Positions 60,774 through 64,000 of a stretch of DNA of 64,000 bases are shown here, one piece after another. Position numbers and translations under genes: made by a program. The notes beneath the pieces are model-generated. The model was not told the origin of the DNA. It saw nothing but the letters and a program-made list of their open reading frames with translations, and did no database searches. Numbering within the stretch: position 1 is the stretch's first letter; each line of letters starts with the position of its first letter. The DNA is from Paenibacillus faecis (GTDB taxonomy: Bacteria; Bacillota; Bacilli; Paenibacillales; Paenibacillaceae): contig NZ_VSDO01000004.1 in NCBI RefSeq assembly GCF_008084145.1, positions 1-64,000 of the forward strand. The letters run 5' to 3'.

Positions 60774-61733
60774 ATGAAAGCGATAACAGCAAGAGGCCGA
60801 ACCGATATGGGGCCCATGAAAAAGACACAGAGATGGAAGGTGTTCAAAAACCAGAAGTACCTGTATCTGATGTCGATTCCTTTTGTCCTCTGGGTGTTCG
60901 TATTTCAATATTTGCCGCTATGGGGCTGGACGATGGCCTTTCAGAATTATAAGCCCGGCAAGGGTTTTCTGGAGCAAAAATGGGTCGGACTGGAGCATTT
61001 TCAAATGCTGTTTCGGGACGATCACTTCTACCTGGTGCTTAGAAACACGCTGGCCATGAGCTTTATGGGACTGGTGGCGGGCTTCGTGTTCCCGGTGTTC
61101 TTCGCCTTGCTGCTTAACGAGGTGCGGATTCAGTTTTTCAAGCGTTTTGTGCAAACGGTGTCGTATCTCCCGCACTTCGTATCCTGGGTCGTGGCGGCGG
61201 GGATCGTCACCAAAATGCTGTCAACCGATGGCGGTGTCGTTAACTCGTTGCTGCTGGGTCTTCATATCATCGACGAGCCCATCCCGTTTATGTCCAATGG
61301 CCACCTGTTTTGGGGGATTGTGACCGGGGCGGACGTCTGGAAGGAAACGGGCTGGAACGCCATTATTTATTTGGCGGCCATCTCCGGCATCGGGCCGGAA
61401 TTATACGAGGCGGCCCGGGTGGATGGCGCAAGCCGGTTGAAGCAAATCTGGCATATCACGCTGCCGGGCATTCGTTCGACGATCATCGTCCTGCTGATCA
61501 TGTCGATCGGCCACTTGATCGGAATCGGGTTCGAGAAGCAGTTCCTGCTCGGCAATCATATGGTGAGCGATTATTCCGAGGTGCTTGATCTATACGCGCT
61601 GAATTACGGCTTGTCCATGGGGCGCTATTCTTTCGGAACTGCCATCAATATTTTTAACTCCGTGATCAGTGTGGTATTGCTGTTTGTCGCAAACGGCATG
61701 TTCAAGAAATTCGCCAATGAAAGCATCATGTGA
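60774..61733 (+). CDS. ABC sugar importer permease, LplB-type
   Basis: A 319-residue permease with six hydrophobic segments. The N-terminal LYLMSIPFVLWVFVFQYLPL is typical of LplB/YtePermease proteins. The EAA loop EAARVDGASRLKQIWHITLP (about 220-239) contacts the ATPase. ATG follows GAGAGGGGGG. First gene of a permease-permease-binding-protein operon without its own ATPase, which suggests MsmX powers it. Expected substrate is a manno-oligosaccharide (inference from neighbours). Confidence 0.93.
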   Translation: MKAITARGRTDMGPMKKTQRWKVFKNQKYLYLMSIPFVLWVFVFQYLPLWGWTMAFQNYKPGKGFLEQKWVGLEHFQMLFRDDHFYLVLRNTLAMSFMGLVAGFVFPVFFALLLNEVRIQFFKRFVQTVSYLPHFVSWVVAAGIVTKMLSTDGGVVNSLLLGLHIIDEPIPFMSNGHLFWGIVTGADVWKETGWNAIIYLAAISGIGPELYEAARVDGASRLKQIWHITLPGIRSTIIVLLIMSIGHLIGIGFEKQFLLGNHMVSDYSEVLDLYALNYGLSMGRYSFGTAINIFNSVISVVLLFVANGMFKKFANESIM

Positions 61734-61750
61734 TAAGGAGGACATCTGAC

Positions 61751-62689
61751 ATGGAAACAGCCGGTTCCTCTATTGCCGAAATCCGTGCCAAAGGGTCGAA
61801 GCGGGCCGCGAGGCCCCTTCAGGATTGGATTTTCGACGCGGTGGTATATGTGCTGATCGCGGTGATTACAATCGTTACCCTATACCCGTTTCTGAATGTA
61901 CTAGCTATTTCTTTTAACGATTCCGTAGATACCGTCCGGGGCGGAATTACGATATTCCCGCGGGAATTCACACTGGAAAATTACAAGTTGATCTTCAGCT
62001 ATACCGGACTGATTACCGGATTTAAAATTTCGGTGCTTCGGACGGTTGTCGGTACGCTGGCGGGTCTGGTCAGCGGTTCGATGGTCGCCTATACGCTGGC
62101 CCGGAGGGATTTTCAAGGGAGACGGTTTGTATCGGTATTTCTGGCGATCACGATGTACGTGTCCGGAGGCCTGATCCCGGGGTTCATCCTGATCCGAAAC
62201 CTGGACCTGATCAATACGTTCGCCGTCTATATTCTGCCCGGACTCGTAAGCGCCTTCAATATTTTCGTCATCCGGTCGTTCATCGACGGGATTCCTTACG
62301 CGCTTCAAGAATCGGCCAAACTGGACGGGGCGAACGACTTTACGATTTACTGGCGGGTCATCCTTCCGCTCTGCAAGCCCGCGTTGGCTACGGTCGCCTT
62401 GTTTCTGGCGGTCGGGCAGTGGAACTCCTGGTTCGATACTTACCTGTTCAACGGTTCCAACGATAGTCTGACCACGCTGCAGTATGAACTGATGAAAGTG
62501 CTGCAAAGCACCACGACGAACGCCAACAACGTCAGGGGCGACAATATGAACCAACTGATGGCCCAGGTGTCGCCGGATTCCGTGAAAATGGCGATCACGA
62601 TTGTCGCAACCGTTCCGATTCTCATCGTGTACCCGTTTTTGCAGAAATACTTCGTCAAAGGGATGACGCTAGGCGCTGTGAAAAGCTGA
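61751..62689 (+). CDS. ABC sugar importer permease, LplC/YtcP-type
   Basis: A 312-residue permease with six hydrophobic segments. The EAA-type loop ESAKLDGANDFTIYWRVILP lies near 198-217. The C-terminal YPFLQKYFVKGMTLGAVKS is the signature ending of this family. ATG 61751 lies ten bases after AAGGAGG, and an earlier in-frame start at 61730 has no such site. It forms a heterodimer with the LplB-type permease. Confidence 0.93.
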   Translation: METAGSSIAEIRAKGSKRAARPLQDWIFDAVVYVLIAVITIVTLYPFLNVLAISFNDSVDTVRGGITIFPREFTLENYKLIFSYTGLITGFKISVLRTVVGTLAGLVSGSMVAYTLARRDFQGRRFVSVFLAITMYVSGGLIPGFILIRNLDLINTFAVYILPGLVSAFNIFVIRSFIDGIPYALQESAKLDGANDFTIYWRVILPLCKPALATVALFLAVGQWNSWFDTYLFNGSNDSLTTLQYELMKVLQSTTTNANNVRGDNMNQLMAQVSPDSVKMAITIVATVPILIVYPFLQKYFVKGMTLGAVKS

Positions 62690-62739
62690 GTCAAAGACTT
62701 GTTCAAACCTAATTATTGAAAAAGGAAGTGGAAGCGACT

Positions 62740-64000
62740 ATGAAGATGCATTCCAAACGGACGGCCGTTTCTTTACTGGCAGCCGCGCTCTTGTTAGGCC
62801 AACTCGTCGGCTGCAGCGGGGGCTCCAAATCAGGTGAAGGCCATGGGGCCAACCCGGCCGGCAGCGGGTCCGGAGCGGGGCCGGTTACGCTGACCTATTT
62901 TTCCGAAGACGCAAGCTCCAACTGGAACAACATGCAGGACCGGATCGGGAAGGTCATTACGGAAAAAACCGGTGTCACTCTGGATGCCGAATTTGCCGTA
63001 GGCGATCCCGTACAAAAGGTATCGATCATGGCGGCGACCGGAGAGGTTCCGGATCTGATCGCCGCGAAGGCGGACCTGGGCAAATTGGTTGACGTCGGCG
63101 CGGTTCTGGACCTGACCGATTTGATCGAGGAGCATGCCCCGAACATCAAAAAAATGTTGGGCGACAAAATGGTCCGCGCCAAATACAGTCTGGAGGACCC
63201 GGCGATCTATGCGATTCCGACCTGGTCCGCGGTCGACGAGCGCAAGCTCAAACCGGATTACGGGTTCCAATTGCAGCACCGGGTCGTCAAAGAAGCAGGT
63301 TACCCGGAAATCCGTACGGTCCAGGATTACGAGAAGGTCATTAAGGATTATTTGGCCAAACATCCGACGGATGAGAACGGCAACAAAAATATCGGGTTAA
63401 CGCTCAATGCGGATGATTGGCATATGTATCAGGTGACGAATATGGGCTTCTTTACGACAGGCGCGCCGGATGACGGCGAATACTTCGTCGACCAGGAGAC
63501 CTTTGACGTGACTTACCATTTCCGCCGCCCGGAGGAACGGGAGTATTTCCGCTGGCTTAATCACATGAATGATATCGGACTGCTGGATAAGGAGAGTTTT
63601 GTGCAGAAGACGGACCAGTTCAAAGCCAAGGTCGCTTCCGGCCGGGTGCTCGGTCTGATCGATCCGGCATGGGACTATGGCGAGGCGCAGCAGGCTCTGA
63701 AGTCGGCCGGGAAATTCGACCAGACCTACGGCCACTATCCGGTTACGATGTCCAAGGAGTACAAGGATACCAGCTTCTGGCCGGCCGGCTTTGATGGCGG
63801 CTACGGAATAGCGATTTCCAGCAAGTGCAAGGACCCTGTCAAGGCGATCAAGTTTCTGGATTACTTGGCCTCGGAAGAAGGGCAAATTCTTATAAATTGG
63901 GGTATTGAAGGAACGGACTACATCGTTAAAGACGGCAAAAGAATCGTACCCCCGGAAGTCCAGCAAAAAATGGACAAGGAGGGCAACACTTATTTGAAGG
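62740..64000 (+). CDS. LplA-type sugar-binding lipoprotein (partial at window end)
   Basis: The extracellular solute-binding protein of the importer; 420 residues are visible and the gene continues past the window. A lipoprotein signal ends in QLVGC with the lipobox Cys at 25, followed by a Gly/Ser linker. The mature part begins VTLTYFSEDASSNWNN and contains EKTGVTLDAEF and IMAATGEVPDLIAAKADLGK, as in LplA/YtcQ proteins. ATG follows AAAGGAAGTGG. It is the likely receptor for oligosaccharides made by mannan breakdown (inference). Confidence 0.92.
   Translation, partial: MKMHSKRTAVSLLAAALLLGQLVGCSGGSKSGEGHGANPAGSGSGAGPVTLTYFSEDASSNWNNMQDRIGKVITEKTGVTLDAEFAVGDPVQKVSIMAATGEVPDLIAAKADLGKLVDVGAVLDLTDLIEEHAPNIKKMLGDKMVRAKYSLEDPAIYAIPTWSAVDERKLKPDYGFQLQHRVVKEAGYPEIRTVQDYEKVIKDYLAKHPTDENGNKNIGLTLNADDWHMYQVTNMGFFTTGAPDDGEYFVDQETFDVTYHFRRPEEREYFRWLNHMNDIGLLDKESFVQKTDQFKAKVASGRVLGLIDPAWDYGEAQQALKSAGKFDQTYGHYPVTMSKEYKDTSFWPAGFDGGYGIAISSKCKDPVKAIKFLDYLASEEGQILINWGIEGTDYIVKDGKRIVPPEVQQKMDKEGNTYLK

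Overview
The window looks like the chromosome of a Paenibacillus-type Firmicute. It has Bacillus-style ribosome binding sites, many GTG and TTG starts, fairly GC-rich genes and LplABC/YesMN-type sugar loci. Its core gene order closely matches, from memory, the Bacillus subtilis yvo-his-yvc-clpP segment: hprK-lgt-ppaX-yvoF, hisZGDBHAFI, yvcD, trxB, rapZ-yvcK-whiA-crh and clpP next to a tRNA-Arg.

Layout. 1-990: the 3' end of a 23S rRNA followed directly by eight tRNA genes, with no 5S gene between. 1060-6828: a PucR-type regulator, the shared sugar-import ATPase MsmX, and hprK-lgt-ppaX-yvoF. 6897-8805 (minus): an ECF sigma factor with a DUF4179 membrane protein that is probably its anti-sigma factor, behind a promoter that looks autoregulated. 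9099-12453: an acyltransferase and a chemoreceptor with a sigma-D-like promoter. 13284-21476: the histidine operon, complete except for hisC and interrupted twice by a repeat element. 21973-25135: a 33-residue membrane peptide, the TPR protein YvcD and thioredoxin reductase. 25199-33644 (minus): two ABC exporters, each beside its own two-component system. One is LnrJK/DesKR-like and the other is LanFEG-like with an E-loop ATPase; both look like antimicrobial-peptide or lipid-stress sensing modules. 34100-39846: a DUF438 hemerythrin/PAS protein behind an Fnr-type promoter, glucokinase, rapZ-yvcK-whiA, and a Crh-locus HPr-like protein that keeps His15. 40632-45391: a SIMPL protein and potABCD. 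45558-50219: a DUF1861 protein, a sugar nucleotidyltransferase, a GT4-like glycosyltransferase and an (alpha/alpha)6-like protein. This may be an oligomannan synthesis and turnover system. 50360-54768: a DUF4163/DUF3298 protein, adenine deaminase, clpP under a CtsR box, and tRNA-Arg. 55119-64000: a mannan locus with a cytoplasmic GH26 mannanase, a YesMN-type two-component system, a truncated secreted CBM-GH26 gene and an LplBC/A-type importer that runs off the window.

The most unusual signal is non-coding. Three families of intergenic repeat are scattered through the window. (A) Four copies of a roughly 190 bp element, each with four 27-nt hairpins at nearly fixed spacing of about 52, 61 and 52 bp; two copies lie inside the his operon. 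(B) Three copies of a roughly 240-270 bp sequence rich in GCCGCTATTT motifs. (C) Two copies of a sequence built on CTGCAGATTTGCATCTTTTT. One B copy abuts a C copy. I know of no description of family A.

Many genes connect through carbon control: HprK, the Crh-like protein, MsmX, glucokinase, YvcK and the mannan locus. Others connect through envelope stress: the ECF sigma pair, the two exporter/two-component modules, Lgt, and ClpP with CtsR.
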